The notes: generated by a model from the sequence alone, not told the origin. A stretch of 64,000 nucleotides of DNA from Allobosea lupini (GCF_900109525.1 NZ_FOAN01000002.1:744001-808000); one strand, 5' to 3'; positions 17,934 to 26,558 are shown, counted from the stretch's first letter. Program-made: numbers and translations.

Positions 17934-19379
17934 TCAGGCGAGCGTGTAGGAGGTCTTCACCGTGGTGTAGAACTCGCGGGCATAGGCGCCCTGCTCGCGC
18001 GGGCCGTAGCTCGAGCCCTTCCGGCCGCCGAACGGCACATGGTAGTCGACGCCCGCGGTGGCGAGGTTGACCATCACCATGCCGGCCTCGGCATTGCGCT
18101 TGAAATGCGTCGCATACTTCAGCGAGGTCGTGCAGATGCCCGAAGACAGGCCGAATTCGGTGTCGTTGGCGATGGCGAGCGCCTCTTCGTAATCCTTGAC
18201 CCGGACGACGTTGGCGACCGGGCCGAAGACCTCCTCGCGCGAGATGCGCATGGCGTTGGTGGTCTCGGTGAACAGCGCCGGCTGCAGGTAGAAGCCGGGG
18301 TTATCGCGATTGAGCAGTTCGCCGCCGAAGGCGAGCTTGCCGCCCTCGTCACGGGCGATCTGGATGTACTTCAGGTTCTGGTCGAGCTGGCTCTGGTCGA
18401 CGACCGGGCCGATCGTGGTGCCGGCCTTCAGCGCGTCGTCGACGGTGACGCCCTTCAGCCGCTCGATGCAGGCCTCGACGAAGCGGTCGTGAATGCCGGC
18501 CTGGACGATCAGGCGCGAGGAGGCCGTGCAGCGCTGGCCGGTCGAGAAGAAGGCGCCTTGGACGGCAGCCTCGACCGCAACCTTGAGATCCGCATCGTCG
18601 AGCACGACGAGCGGGTTCTTACCGCCCATCTCGAGCTGGACCTTCTTCATCGGGTTCCCGGCGATGCAGGCGGCCGCGACCTTGCGGCCGGTCGAGACCG
18701 AGCCGGTGAAGGAGATCGCGTGCACATCCTTGTGCTCGAGCAGCGCCTGGCCGACCACCGAGCCGCGGCCCATCACGAGATTGAGCACGCCCTTGGGCAG
18801 GCCGGCGCGCTGGATGATGTCGACCAGCGCCCAGGCCGAGCCGGGCACCAGGTCGGCCGGCTTGATCACCACGCAATTGCCGTAGGCGAGCGCAGGGGCG
18901 ATCTTCCAGGCCGGGATCGCGATCGGGAAATTCCAGGGCGTGATCATGCCGACGATGCCGACCGGCTCGCGGGTGACCTCGACACCAACGCCAGGACGCA
19001 CGGAGGGGATGCTCTCGCCGTTCAGACGCAGGCACTCGCCGGCGAAGAAAGCGAAGATCTGGCCGGCGCGGGTCGCCTCGCCGATGCCCTCGGGCAGGGT
19101 CTTGCCCTCCTCACGCGAGAGCAGCTTTCCGAGCTCTTCCTTGCGGGCGAGAATCTCGTCGGAGGCCTTCTTCAGGACCTCGTAGCGCTCCTGCGGGGTG
19201 GTGCGGCTCCAGGCCGGGAACGCGGCCTTGGCGGCGGCGACCGCATTGTTCAGGTCGTCGACGGACCCTTGCGAATACTCGCCGACGACATCGTTGGTGT
19301 TGGAGGGGTTGATGTTGCGCGAAGCGTTCTGCGAGCCGGTCCATTCACCGGCGATCAGGTTCTTGAAGGGAGCATTCAT
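17934..19379 (-). CDS. Aldehyde dehydrogenase, 2,5-dioxopentanoate (alpha-ketoglutaric semialdehyde) dehydrogenase type
   Basis: The 481-residue cytosolic enzyme oxidises an aldehyde with NAD(P). It has the cofactor region VGMITPWNFPIAIPAWKIAP, the general-base glutamate in LEMGGKNP near residue 250 and the nucleophile cysteine in GQRCTASSR near residue 284. The N-terminus (LIAGEWTGSQNA) and the C-terminal DYHVPFGGRKGSSYGPREQG resemble enzymes of the sugar-acid and hydroxyproline routes that convert alpha-ketoglutaric semialdehyde to 2-oxoglutarate. The neighbours do not confirm that route, so the substrate is an inference. AAGAGG lies nine bases before the ATG; it appears to be a single-gene unit with its own terminator. 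Confidence 0.88.
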   Translation of the reverse strand: MNAPFKNLIAGEWTGSQNASRNINPSNTNDVVGEYSQGSVDDLNNAVAAAKAAFPAWSRTTPQERYEVLKKASDEILARKEELGKLLSREEGKTLPEGIGEATRAGQIFAFFAGECLRLNGESIPSVRPGVGVEVTREPVGIVGMITPWNFPIAIPAWKIAPALAYGNCVVIKPADLVPGSAWALVDIIQRAGLPKGVLNLVMGRGSVVGQALLEHKDVHAISFTGSVSTGRKVAAACIAGNPMKKVQLEMGGKNPLVVLDDADLKVAVEAAVQGAFFSTGQRCTASSRLIVQAGIHDRFVEACIERLKGVTVDDALKAGTTIGPVVDQSQLDQNLKYIQIARDEGGKLAFGGELLNRDNPGFYLQPALFTETTNAMRISREEVFGPVANVVRVKDYEEALAIANDTEFGLSSGICTTSLKYATHFKRNAEAGMVMVNLATAGVDYHVPFGGRKGSSYGPREQGAYAREFYTTVKTSYTLA

Positions 19380-19529
19380 CGCAAAACCTCTTGCCTAACC
19401 AAACGTGCCAAACCGAATTGAGGAGCCGGTCTTAACCGTTTTATGTCGGCAAGGCCATGCAGGACGGCCCGATGAATGGCGATGTGCGCCCCGCCATGGG
19501 CGCATGCGGCAGGGCTGACAAGAGGTCGT

Positions 19530-19642
19530 TGGCCGCAGTTCATGGCCGCTACTGCCGCTTGCTGCAGGAAGCCGATGCCGCGCTCTACCGGGTAGAGCAG
19601 GCCGGCCGCGACCGCGTCGTCGTCGCGCGCCGCGCAGCCTGA
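19530..19642 (+). pseudogene. Relic of a GGDEF (diguanylate cyclase) domain C-terminus
   Basis: An open frame (from ATG 19457) ends in LQEADAALYRVEQAGRDRVV, which closely resembles the final helix and strand of GGDEF domains (pattern ADxALYxAKxxGRNRV). The GGDEF motif and the rest of the fold are missing, and the upstream codons do not resemble any domain. It is most likely the remaining tail of a deleted cyclase gene, lying between two converging genes. Confidence 0.6.
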
Positions 19643-19654
19643 TCTCCGACGCCC

Positions 19655-20311
19655 TCAGAATTCGGCGTCGAGTTCCTCGAGTTCGTCCGGCTCGGTCTTC
19701 GCAGCGGCGATCCAGCGCTGCAGCGCCGGCCAGCCGAGGATCGTCTGGCAATAAGCCCGGCTGAGCGGGTCGAGCGCGACGTCATAGGTCAGGAAGCGCA
19801 GGCAGACCGGCGCATACATCGCATCCGCCATGGTGAGACGTTCACCGAAGAGATAGGGCCCGCCATAGCTCGCGATGCAGTCGCGCCAGATCTCTATGAC
19901 GCGGTCGATATCGGCCTGGGCTCCGGCCCAGAGCTTGAAGCCAGGATAATGCGCCTTGAGGTTCATTGGCAGGGCCGAGCGCAGATTGGCGAAACCCGAA
20001 TGCATCTCACCGGAAATGGCGCGGCAACGGGCGCGCGCGCCGACCTCGGCCGGCAGCAGTCCGGCCTGCGGCTTCAGCTCGTCGAGATAGCCGGCGATGG
20101 CGAGCGTGTCCCAAATCACCACGCCGTCATGGCGCAGGCAGGGCACCAGGAAGGAGGGCGAGAGCAGCAGCAGTTCGGCCCGCGCCGAGGGGTCGTCGAC
20201 CGAGAGCATGATCTCCTCGACCTCGAGACCTGCGAGCTGGCAGAGCAGCCAGCCGCGCAGCGACCAGGACGAGTAGTTCTTGCTGCTGATGGTCAGCGTG
20301 GTGGCGGGCAT
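19655..20311 (-). CDS. Glutathione S-transferase family protein
   Basis: The 218-residue protein has a thioredoxin-like N-terminal domain beginning TLTISSKNYSSWSLRGWLL, with the active-site serine in SSWSLR, and the glutathione-contact segment VPCLRHDGVVIWDTLAIAGYL around residue 50-70 (cis-Pro and Trp-Asp-Thr in place of E-S). The C-terminal half is the helical GST domain. It should conjugate or transfer glutathione in the cytoplasm; the substrate is unknown. I choose ATG 20311, nine bases after GAGG, over the ATG at 20320 that is directly adjacent to that site. Confidence 0.88.
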   Translation of the reverse strand: MPATTLTISSKNYSSWSLRGWLLCQLAGLEVEEIMLSVDDPSARAELLLLSPSFLVPCLRHDGVVIWDTLAIAGYLDELKPQAGLLPAEVGARARCRAISGEMHSGFANLRSALPMNLKAHYPGFKLWAGAQADIDRVIEIWRDCIASYGGPYLFGERLTMADAMYAPVCLRFLTYDVALDPLSRAYCQTILGWPALQRWIAAAKTEPDELEELDAEF

Positions 20312-20450
20312 GCTCGGCATCCTCGGCGCGCGTAGAACCGGCGTAGCAAGAGATGTTCCAGCGGCGCCGGCATGCGTGGGGCGGCGTGGGCATGCCGATT
20401 GCACGGGGCAACGGCCTATGCCGGCGCGGCACGATCGGGATCGCAGACGG

Positions 20451-21665
20451 ATGCTCTATCTCGCCTATCAGGCCCAATCCGACCTGTTGGACCCGGCTCG
20501 CGCGCTCGCCCAGGCGGCGATCGTGACGCTCGGCAGCCGGGCCCTGCTCGGCGAGCCGCTGAGTCTGCGTGCCGCGGCCGCCGGCTACGAGATGGTGACG
20601 CGGGCCGGTCTGACGCATAAGCGCCCGCCCTATGGCATCGCCAGCGTCCGCACCGGCAATCGCGACGTGCCGGTGACCGAAGAGGCGGCACTGACCCTTC
20701 CCTTCGGCACCCTGCTGCATTTCCGCAAGGACAGCGATCTCGCCCAATCGAAGGTGTTGGTGGTCGCGCCGATGTCCGGGCACTTCGCCACCTTGCTGCG
20801 CAACACCGTCGCGACACTGCTGCAGGATCACGACGTCTACATCACCGACTGGCACAATGCCCGCGACGTGCCACTCGAGGCCGGGCCCTTCGGCTATGAC
20901 GACTATGTCGACTATCTGATCCGGTTCCTCGACGTGCTCGGTCCACAGGCACATCTCGTCGCAGTCTGCCAGCCTTGTGTGCAGGTGCTCACCGCGGCGG
21001 CAGTGATGGCGCAGGCCGGCCACCGCGCCCAGGCCCGCAGCATGACGCTGATGGCCGGGCCGGTTGATACCCGCATCAACCCCACGGCGGTGAACCGGCT
21101 CGCCAACGACAAGCCGATCGAGTGGTTCCGCAGCAACCTGATCTCGACCGTGCCGCGGCGCTATGGCGGCGGCGGCCGCCGGGTCTATCCAGGCTTCGTC
21201 CAGCTTGGCGCGTTTCTGGCGATGAACATGAGCCGGCACGTCAACGCGCATATCGATCTCTTCACCCACCTCGCCGCCGGCGAGACCGAGAAGGCGCAGA
21301 CGATCAAGGCCTTCTACGACGAGTATTTCGCGGTGCTCGACCTGCCGGCCGAGTTCTATCTCGAGACCGTGCAGTGGATCTTCCAGGAGGCGCGGCTGGC
21401 GGCCGGCACGCTGACCTATCGCGGCGAGCGCGTCGATTGCAGCGCGATCCGCAGGACGGCGCTGCTTACAGTCGAGGGCGAGCGCGACGACATCTGCTCG
21501 CTCGGGCAGACCGCGGCGGCGCACGACCTTTGCCGCGGGCTCAAGCCCTTCCGCAAGCGCCATCACATGCAGGCCGGCGTCGGCCATTACGGCGTGTTCT
21601 CGGGCCGCAAATGGGAGAACCAGATCTACCCGATCGTCCGCAACATGATCCTGGCGAACAGCTGA
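20451..21665 (+). CDS. phaZ: Intracellular polyhydroxyalkanoate depolymerase
   Basis: This 404-residue alpha/beta hydrolase has the cysteine-type nucleophile elbow of intracellular PHB depolymerases, VCQPCVQVL, with Cys173 as the expected nucleophile, the N-terminal segment MLYLAYQAQSDLLDPAR typical of the PhaZ family, a PAxFYLETVQWIFQE-type stretch near residue 305 and a C-terminal catalytic histidine in GVGHYGVFSG. It degrades stored polyhydroxybutyrate granules to 3-hydroxybutyrate units. The ATG at 20451 matches the family start; the Shine-Dalgarno match is weak. It has no signal peptide, as expected for the intracellular class. Confidence 0.92.
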   Translation: MLYLAYQAQSDLLDPARALAQAAIVTLGSRALLGEPLSLRAAAAGYEMVTRAGLTHKRPPYGIASVRTGNRDVPVTEEAALTLPFGTLLHFRKDSDLAQSKVLVVAPMSGHFATLLRNTVATLLQDHDVYITDWHNARDVPLEAGPFGYDDYVDYLIRFLDVLGPQAHLVAVCQPCVQVLTAAAVMAQAGHRAQARSMTLMAGPVDTRINPTAVNRLANDKPIEWFRSNLISTVPRRYGGGGRRVYPGFVQLGAFLAMNMSRHVNAHIDLFTHLAAGETEKAQTIKAFYDEYFAVLDLPAEFYLETVQWIFQEARLAAGTLTYRGERVDCSAIRRTALLTVEGERDDICSLGQTAAAHDLCRGLKPFRKRHHMQAGVGHYGVFSGRKWENQIYPIVRNMILANS

Positions 21666-21680
21666 GCAGCCGCTTACTTC

Positions 21681-21833
21681 TTACTTCTCCTTGATCGACA
21701 GACCGTTCTTGCCGACCGAGATCTCGACGCCCTCCGGCTGCTTCTTCTCCTGGTAAAGCGCATAGCTGACGGCCCCGAGGCCGAGCACGAGCATGGCGAC
21801 GAGGAGAACAAGCGTGTTGCGGGACAGCGTCAT
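21681..21833 (-). CDS. Small single-pass membrane protein (50 residues)
   Basis: The protein starts MTLSRNTLVLLVAMLVLG, has one membrane segment at about residues 7-26, and ends in a charged soluble tail PEGVEISVGKNGLSIKEK. GGAG lies eight bases before the ATG. Similar short membrane proteins with an EINVGKxGxSIE-like tail are, from memory, widespread in Hyphomicrobiales, but no function is known to me. It lies between the PHA depolymerase gene, which it faces tail to tail, and the PAP2 gene. Confidence 0.7.
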   Translation of the reverse strand: MTLSRNTLVLLVAMLVLGLGAVSYALYQEKKQPEGVEISVGKNGLSIKEK

Positions 21834-21908
21834 CAGGAACTCCGTTGCGGGGACGCCGACACGGCGCCACTCATCAACGCCGACGCCGGCGCGCGGGTTC
21901 CGACCTTC

Positions 21909-22616
21909 TCAGTCTGCGGCCTCGCTGCGGGATGCGACGACCTGGGCGAGATCGTCCTCCGAGCGGGCTGCCCGGCGCCCGATCAGGAAAGTGGCAAGAC
22001 TTGACCAGGCCACTCCGAGGCACCAGCCGCCGAGCACGTCGCTCGGCCAATGCACGCCGAGATAGATCCGGCTTAGGCCGATCGCGATGATCAGCGCCCA
22101 GGCCACCCACAGGCAGAGCCGCGCGATATCGGCGCGGCGCGACGCGATGCCGGCGAAGCTCGCAATGCTCAGCAGCACCACCGCGGCAAGGAAGGCGTGA
22201 CCGCTCGGGAAGCTCGCCGTGAAGGTCAACGCTGCGTGCTCGACGATATCCGGCCGTTCGCGGCCGATGCCGATCTTGAGCAGGGTGCTCGCCACCACGG
22301 CCGCCAGGACGTTCAGCACCAGGCCGATCGCAAGAGGGCGATGGCCGCAGAGCCGCAGCGTCAGCGTCGCGATCACGGTCGCGATGCCGAGCCCGATGAA
22401 GCTGCCGAGAGCCGTCAGGTCGCGCATCATCTCGCGGAACCAGGCCGGGCCGATCGGCAGCGACGGGTTGGCCGGATCGCGGAACAGCATGACCAGGGCG
22501 CTGTCGAGCGCGGCGCCGCCATCGGAGATAACATAGAAGGCCAGCCCGACGAAACCGAAGGCCGCCGCGACAGGCAGGAGGAAGCGCGGCTGGAGGAGGA
22601 ACATCGCATGCCTCAT
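21909..22616 (-). CDS. PAP2 family membrane phosphatase
   Basis: A 235-residue polytopic inner-membrane protein with the three PAP2 phosphatase motifs: KIGIGRERP near residue 114, PSGH near residue 140 and SRIYLGVHWPSD near residue 188, bearing the catalytic histidines. Family members remove phosphate from phosphatidic acid, undecaprenyl diphosphate or similar lipids. Its ATGA overlaps the stop of the diacylglycerol-kinase-like gene, which supports a shared role in lipid phosphate turnover. A frame extending further upstream is not needed. Confidence 0.9.
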   Translation of the reverse strand: MRHAMFLLQPRFLLPVAAAFGFVGLAFYVISDGGAALDSALVMLFRDPANPSLPIGPAWFREMMRDLTALGSFIGLGIATVIATLTLRLCGHRPLAIGLVLNVLAAVVASTLLKIGIGRERPDIVEHAALTFTASFPSGHAFLAAVVLLSIASFAGIASRRADIARLCLWVAWALIIAIGLSRIYLGVHWPSDVLGGWCLGVAWSSLATFLIGRRAARSEDDLAQVVASRSEAAD

Positions 22617-23596
22617 GAGGGGAACATGTGCTCGGCCGGGTGCGGTTCGATCTTGGCCGGTCGCGCCGCTATAACCCGCAGCGCCCCCGGCAACAGGCGA
22701 TAGGTGAAAGGGCTGGCGCGACGCTCGACCTCGCCGTCGAAGGTGACGTGACCGCGGCGCTTGTCGCGACGGTTGATCGTCACCGCCGTGCCGGTCAGCG
22801 AAACCAGATGCTGCGAATTGCGCCAGCCGCCGGTCAGCATCGATAAGGCGGCCTTGCAGCGCGACAGCAGGCCGCCGGTATCGAGGATGTGGACCTCGAA
22901 CTCGCCGCCGTCGAGGCGGTTGCGGCGCCACTCGGTGCCGTCGAACTGGTTGACGGTGACGAGGACCGCGTCGGCCTCGACCTGCCGACGCTCACCGGCG
23001 ATCTCCATCTCGATGCGGATCGAGTGGGTGAACAGGATCGATCGCGTCGCCGCGAAGAGAAAGGCGACGAGACGGCTGAACGGGAAGCGCCGGCGCGCAT
23101 ATTCGCGCTCACGCGCCATCAGGCTGAAGAAGCCCATGCCAGAGATCGAATGGAACAGCCGGCCGTTGACGCTGCCGAGATCCATTGAGACCGGCTCGCC
23201 CGCGCAGATCGCAGCGATCTGCTCTTCGAGCGGGCCGATCAGACCGAGATCGCGGCCAAGGACGTTGACGGTACCGAGCGGCAGCACGCCCACGGGCCGC
23301 TTGCACCCGACCAGAACCGGCAAGGCCCCGTTGATGCTGCCGTCGCCGCCGGCGACGACGGTCGTCACCGCCTCGTCGGCGATCGCGGCCCGCAAGCGTT
23401 CCTCCAGCTGTCGCGGAGGGACCAGCTCGACCTCGGCCCGACACCCCGCCGCTTCGAAGGCCGCCTCGATTTGGCGCGCGAAGCTCTCCGCTCCGGCTTC
23501 CAGCACCGTTCCGGCGCGCGCGTTGGCGATCACGCGGAAGCAGCGAAGCTTCGCCTGCGCATCGAGCTCCTGCAACGGGTCCGACGGTTTCGCCAT
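22613..23596 (-). CDS. Diacylglycerol kinase family lipid kinase
   Basis: The 327-residue protein has the DAGK/NAD-kinase-like catalytic motif VVAGGDGSINGAL near residue 82 and the segment VGVLPLGTVNVLGRDL near residue 105, characteristic of the DagK/YegS/LCB5 family that phosphorylates diacylglycerol or sphingoid-type lipids at the membrane. The C-terminal domain is beta-rich. ATG at 23596 lies one base after the stop of the transglutaminase gene (TGATATG), so the first three genes here form a coupled transglutaminase-kinase-phosphatase unit. Confidence 0.9.
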   Translation of the reverse strand: MAKPSDPLQELDAQAKLRCFRVIANARAGTVLEAGAESFARQIEAAFEAAGCRAEVELVPPRQLEERLRAAIADEAVTTVVAGGDGSINGALPVLVGCKRPVGVLPLGTVNVLGRDLGLIGPLEEQIAAICAGEPVSMDLGSVNGRLFHSISGMGFFSLMAREREYARRRFPFSRLVAFLFAATRSILFTHSIRIEMEIAGERRQVEADAVLVTVNQFDGTEWRRNRLDGGEFEVHILDTGGLLSRCKAALSMLTGGWRNSQHLVSLTGTAVTINRRDKRRGHVTFDGEVERRASPFTYRLLPGALRVIAARPAKIEPHPAEHMFPS

Positions 23597-23597
23597 A

Positions 23598-24485
23598 TCA
23601 GGCGGCGATATGGACGTCCCTTCTGGCGGGAACAAGGCGGGCCATGTTACGCAACGATTCCTCGTCGACTTCCTCCGTGATCACCTCGAAGCGCTGCAGC
23701 CAGTGCGGGCCGAACGAGGTGAGCATCGGAACGTCCGTGGCATCGCGGCCGCGAGCGATGACGATCCGGCCGATGCGCCGCTCATTGTGGCGCGCGTCGA
23801 AGGTGTGCCAGCGCCCGCCGAGCCAGACCTCGAACCAGGCGTTGAAGTCCATCGGCGCCGGATCGGGCGGCACGCCGATATCGCCGAGATAGCCATTGCA
23901 GTACCGCGCCGGAATGTTGAGGCAGCGGCACAGGGCGATCGCCAGATGGGCGAAGTCGCGGCAGACGCCGATGCGTTCGTTGAACGCTTCGGCCGCGGTG
24001 CGCGTGTTGCGGGCGAATGCGTAGCCAAAGGTTATATGATTGTGGACGAACTGGGTGACCGCCTGTACGCGGGCCCAGCCTGGCTCCACCTGGCCGAACA
24101 GGTTCCAGGCGGTGTCGGCCAGTCGATCGGTCTCGCAGTAGCGGCTGCCGAGCAGATAGGGGAGGACTTCGTCCGGCAGCTCCGCCGGCTGGGCCTGACG
24201 TGCGGAGAGATCGATGCGATCCGGCTCGCCGTCGTCATAGACGAGCCCCTCGCAGGCGAGCAGCACGCCGCCCGCAGGCGCGACCAGACGCCGGCAGATG
24301 TTGCCGAACGCGTCGATGTGCTGACTGATCTCGATCGATCGCCCTGGGCCGCGCAGCGAGGTGGCGCGCATCTCGTCGGGGTGGATCAGATCGTGCCGGC
24401 GCGAAGGATGAACGTCCAGAAGCGTCAACAACGCGCTCGGCTGTTCACAGACAAGTTCGATCCGGTAGCCATAGCGGATATGCAT
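23598..24485 (-). CDS. Transglutaminase-like family protein with altered catalytic histidine
   Basis: The 295-residue protein belongs to the same broad transglutaminase family as the two in the 10-17 kb operon: N-terminal beta region (MHIRYGYRIELVCEQPS), nucleophile Cys175 in IGVCRDFAH, and the strand region FNAWFEVWLGGRWHTFDAR. The residue before AWFE, where most members have the catalytic histidine, is Asn214; Asp230 is present. Some members of this subfamily may normally differ here, so loss of activity is not proven. GAGG precedes the ATG at 24485. It starts the leftward unit with the lipid kinase and PAP2 genes. Confidence 0.88.
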   Translation of the reverse strand: MHIRYGYRIELVCEQPSALLTLLDVHPSRRHDLIHPDEMRATSLRGPGRSIEISQHIDAFGNICRRLVAPAGGVLLACEGLVYDDGEPDRIDLSARQAQPAELPDEVLPYLLGSRYCETDRLADTAWNLFGQVEPGWARVQAVTQFVHNHITFGYAFARNTRTAAEAFNERIGVCRDFAHLAIALCRCLNIPARYCNGYLGDIGVPPDPAPMDFNAWFEVWLGGRWHTFDARHNERRIGRIVIARGRDATDVPMLTSFGPHWLQRFEVITEEVDEESLRNMARLVPARRDVHIAA

Positions 24486-24604
24486 AGTGACCTCGACGCT
24501 GCGCGATGGGAGCCGCCCCGCCGCGGCGGGGGAGCTCCCCGACCGGCCCTTAATGACGCGCTCGGCCGGCCGAAGTTCCCGCCCGATGACCAGCCTGAGT
24601 GCAT

Positions 24605-24634
24605 AAAAAAGGTGCGGGCCTTTCGGCCCGCACC
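24605..24634 (-). terminator. Intrinsic terminator of the PRC-barrel gene
   Basis: On the minus strand GGTGCGGGCC pairs perfectly with GGCCCGCACC over a four-base loop, followed directly by six T residues. Confidence 0.9.
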
Positions 24635-24718
24635 ACGCAATCACGACGATCCGGCTGGGGGGATAGCGATCGCCGCGAGCTGCGCCTTGGCGTGGAGCGA
24701 CGGCCTAGCGGCGCGCTC

Positions 24719-25102
24719 TCACATCATCCAGTAGGGCATCGTGCCGTAATAGTCGTGCACGCGCTTGCCATACTCCTTGTCGTGCCAGTCGGGCTCGCCG
24801 TCGGCGCCGTACATCGGAGCGGCCTCGAGCTTCTCGCGGGTCAGCGGGACGACGTAACCGCCCTTGTCGACGTCGTAGTCGAGCATGCTCCACGGGATCG
24901 GGTGATACTTCTCGCCGAGGCCGAGGAACCCGCCGAAAGACATGATCGCATAAGCGACCTTGCCGGTCGCCTTGTCGAGCATCACGTCGTAGATCGAGCC
25001 GAGATGCTCGCCGGCGGTATTGTAGACATCGGTGCCGGCGACACGGGCACCGGCGATCAGCGGGTTGGCGGCGTGAGAGGCTGCGGTCATCGTAGCGCTC
25101 AT
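24719..25102 (-). CDS. PRC-barrel domain protein
   Basis: The 127-residue soluble protein contains a PRC-barrel fold: LIAGARVAGTDVYNTAGEHL followed by GSIYDVMLDKATGKVAYAIM and the strand HPIPWSMLDYD, the same modules found in photosynthetic reaction-centre H subunits and in many stand-alone stress proteins of rhizobia. The C-terminus is rich in aromatic residues. GGAGGG lies six bases before the ATG at 25102; an in-frame start at 25153 lacks such a site. A possible EcfG-type promoter lies upstream, in keeping with a general-stress role, and a strong terminator follows. Confidence 0.88.
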   Translation of the reverse strand: MSATMTAASHAANPLIAGARVAGTDVYNTAGEHLGSIYDVMLDKATGKVAYAIMSFGGFLGLGEKYHPIPWSMLDYDVDKGGYVVPLTREKLEAAPMYGADGEPDWHDKEYGKRVHDYYGTMPYWMM

Positions 25103-25408
25103 CGGTCCCTCCATGCATATCTGACAAGCCGGTAGGCCGGCCTGCTCAATCAACCCCGAGGCTGCTGCCTGGTTCCGAGGCGCGAGCGAAAAAAGCGCGT
25201 CCTCAAGACAGTGCCGCGACGGGGCATCCCGGCCATCGCGAACATTCAGCGGACGGCCTGTCAGCCCATGCCCGGAACAAATGCGGACGGCTGCGGTTTG
25301 ATGACCGATCGAACGCGGCTTTAAGCGACGCGATTCACGAGGCGGATGAACGCTAGCGGTGTTGCCGCGTGTCGTCGGCCCTCGCCCTCAAAGTAAAGGA
25401 AACGCCCG
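25103..25408. other. Divergent intergenic region, 306 bases
   Basis: The region separates the leftward PRC-barrel gene from the rightward lipoprotein gene. Apart from the EcfG-like element at 25152-25176 I see only a GGAAC at 25274-25278 with an imperfect partner (CGGTT) 15 bases later, too weak to annotate. No small gene is evident. Confidence 0.5.
25152..25176 (-). promoter_or_regulatory. Possible EcfG-type (general stress) promoter for the PRC-barrel gene
   Basis: On the minus strand GGAAC is followed after 16 bases by GGTT, one base from the alphaproteobacterial EcfG consensus GGAAC-N16/17-CGTT. The predicted start of transcription would be about 40 bases before the ATG. Confidence 0.35.
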
Positions 25409-25690
25409 ATGACGATCCCGATGACGATGAAGAAGCTTCTCCTTGTCGCCACCGCCGTGACCGCGCTCGGCGCCTGTACGCCGCGCGAGGAAAGGACCGC
25501 CACCGGCGCATTGATCGGTGCCGGTGCTGGCGCCGTCATCGGCGGCGCCGCGACCGGCCGAGCCGGTGGCGCGCTGGCCGGCGCCGCGATCGGCGGTGCC
25601 AGTGGCGCCATCATCGGCAATGCGACCTCCCCGGACCAGATCTGCTATGGTCGCGACGAATGGGGCCGGCGCGTCCGCTACGCCTGCTGA
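25409..25690 (+). CDS. Small glycine-zipper lipoprotein
   Basis: This 93-residue protein has a signal peptide with lipobox ALGAC (Cys at residue 23), so it should be lipid-anchored in the envelope. The mature part is a glycine-zipper, with repeated GxxxG/GAGAG-type segments (GALIGAGAGAVIGGAATG and AGAAIGGASGAIIG) predicted to insert in or oligomerise at the membrane, and a short C-terminus with two cysteines (QICYGRDEWGRRVRYAC). AAGGAA lies nine bases before the ATG at 25409; an internal ATG at 25427 would also give a working signal peptide. Its role is unknown; relatives are often envelope-stress proteins. Confidence 0.8.
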   Translation: MTIPMTMKKLLLVATAVTALGACTPREERTATGALIGAGAGAVIGGAATGRAGGALAGAAIGGASGAIIGNATSPDQICYGRDEWGRRVRYAC

Positions 25691-25700
25691 GGTTCACGCG

Positions 25701-25789
25701 CCGTTGCGAGAAGCGTGAGCGACGAAGCAATCCAGCGGCCGCGGAACTCCGTGGCCGCGTGGATTGCTTTTCTGCGTTCGCAATGACGA
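25701..25789. repeat. Dispersed palindromic repeat, family C, copy 1
   Basis: Inner arms AAGCAATCCA and TGGATTGCTT are exact reverse complements, with CGGCC/GGCCG continuing the stem, and the outer right arm is TTCGCAATGACG. The left outer arm is diverged. The second copy, at 41422-41509, is better preserved. Confidence 0.75.
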
Positions 25790-25798
25790 CAGCAGCTC

Positions 25799-26548
25799 TC
25801 AGACAGCGCCGTAAGGCCCGAAGCGGCCGACGAAGCGGTGTCGGCCTCCGGGATAGAGCAGCCGCACGGCGGTGATCGGCTCGGACTGGTTCCACGTCCG
25901 GCGCTCGACCAGCAGGCATGGCGAACCGGCCTCGATCTTCAGCAATTCCGCTTCGTCCGGCTCGGCCGCTATGGCGCTGATCGCGTGCTCGGCCTGTGTC
26001 CACAGGCTGTTCTGCAGCAGCCAGTCGCCCGGCGGCGTCTGCGCGAAGCTCTCATCCGCGACCTGCGGCATGGCAGTAGGGTGAATCACCCGATCCTCCA
26101 GCACATGCGGCGCGCCATCGGCGAAATGCAGCAGAGTGAGATGGGTGACGTTGACTGAGCGGCCTAGCTCGAAGCGCGCGGCGACCTCGCGAGAGGCCTT
26201 GCCGTCGCGCCGCTGCAGGATGCGATAGCTGTAGGCCTGCCCGAGTTCGCCGACCTCCTCTGGGATCGAGAGGATGTCGAGCATGGCATGGCTCGCCGGC
26301 GGGCTCGCCACCACCGTGCCCGACCGGCGCCGACGCAGGATGAGGCCCTCGCGCGCGAGCTGCGCCAGCGCCCGGTGCACGGTCATGCGCGAGGCCCCGA
26401 GCTTCTCCATCAGCGCGTGCTCGGGCGGCACCGACGTCCCTGGCGGCCAGGTGCCGGCGAGGATCAGATCGCGGATGGCGCGGCGAATCTGGTCGTAGAG
26501 CGGCCCGGCTCCATCCAGCGTCACGGCGTCGATCTGAGTGGCTGACAT
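25799..26548 (-). CDS. hutC: Histidine utilisation repressor HutC (GntR family)
   Basis: The 249-residue regulator has an N-terminal winged helix of the GntR type (LYDQIRRAIRDLILAGTWPPG, then KLGASRMTVHRALAQLAREG) and a C-terminal UTRA ligand domain of the HutC subfamily, which usually senses urocanate. Its position 10 bases downstream of hutF and next to the hut genes identifies it as HutC. It probably binds the two palindromes at 27945-27986. An AGGGA motif sits unusually close to the ATG at 26548, so translation may depend on coupling to hutF. Confidence 0.92.
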   Translation of the reverse strand: MSATQIDAVTLDGAGPLYDQIRRAIRDLILAGTWPPGTSVPPEHALMEKLGASRMTVHRALAQLAREGLILRRRRSGTVVASPPASHAMLDILSIPEEVGELGQAYSYRILQRRDGKASREVAARFELGRSVNVTHLTLLHFADGAPHVLEDRVIHPTAMPQVADESFAQTPPGDWLLQNSLWTQAEHAISAIAAEPDEAELLKIEAGSPCLLVERRTWNQSEPITAVRLLYPGGRHRFVGRFGPYGAV

Positions 26549-26558
26549 TCCCTGCGGC

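Noticed and set aside
22761..24734. 657-codon open frame on the plus strand
   Set aside because: It crosses the lipid-kinase and transglutaminase genes in antisense and has a random-looking arginine- and proline-rich composition.
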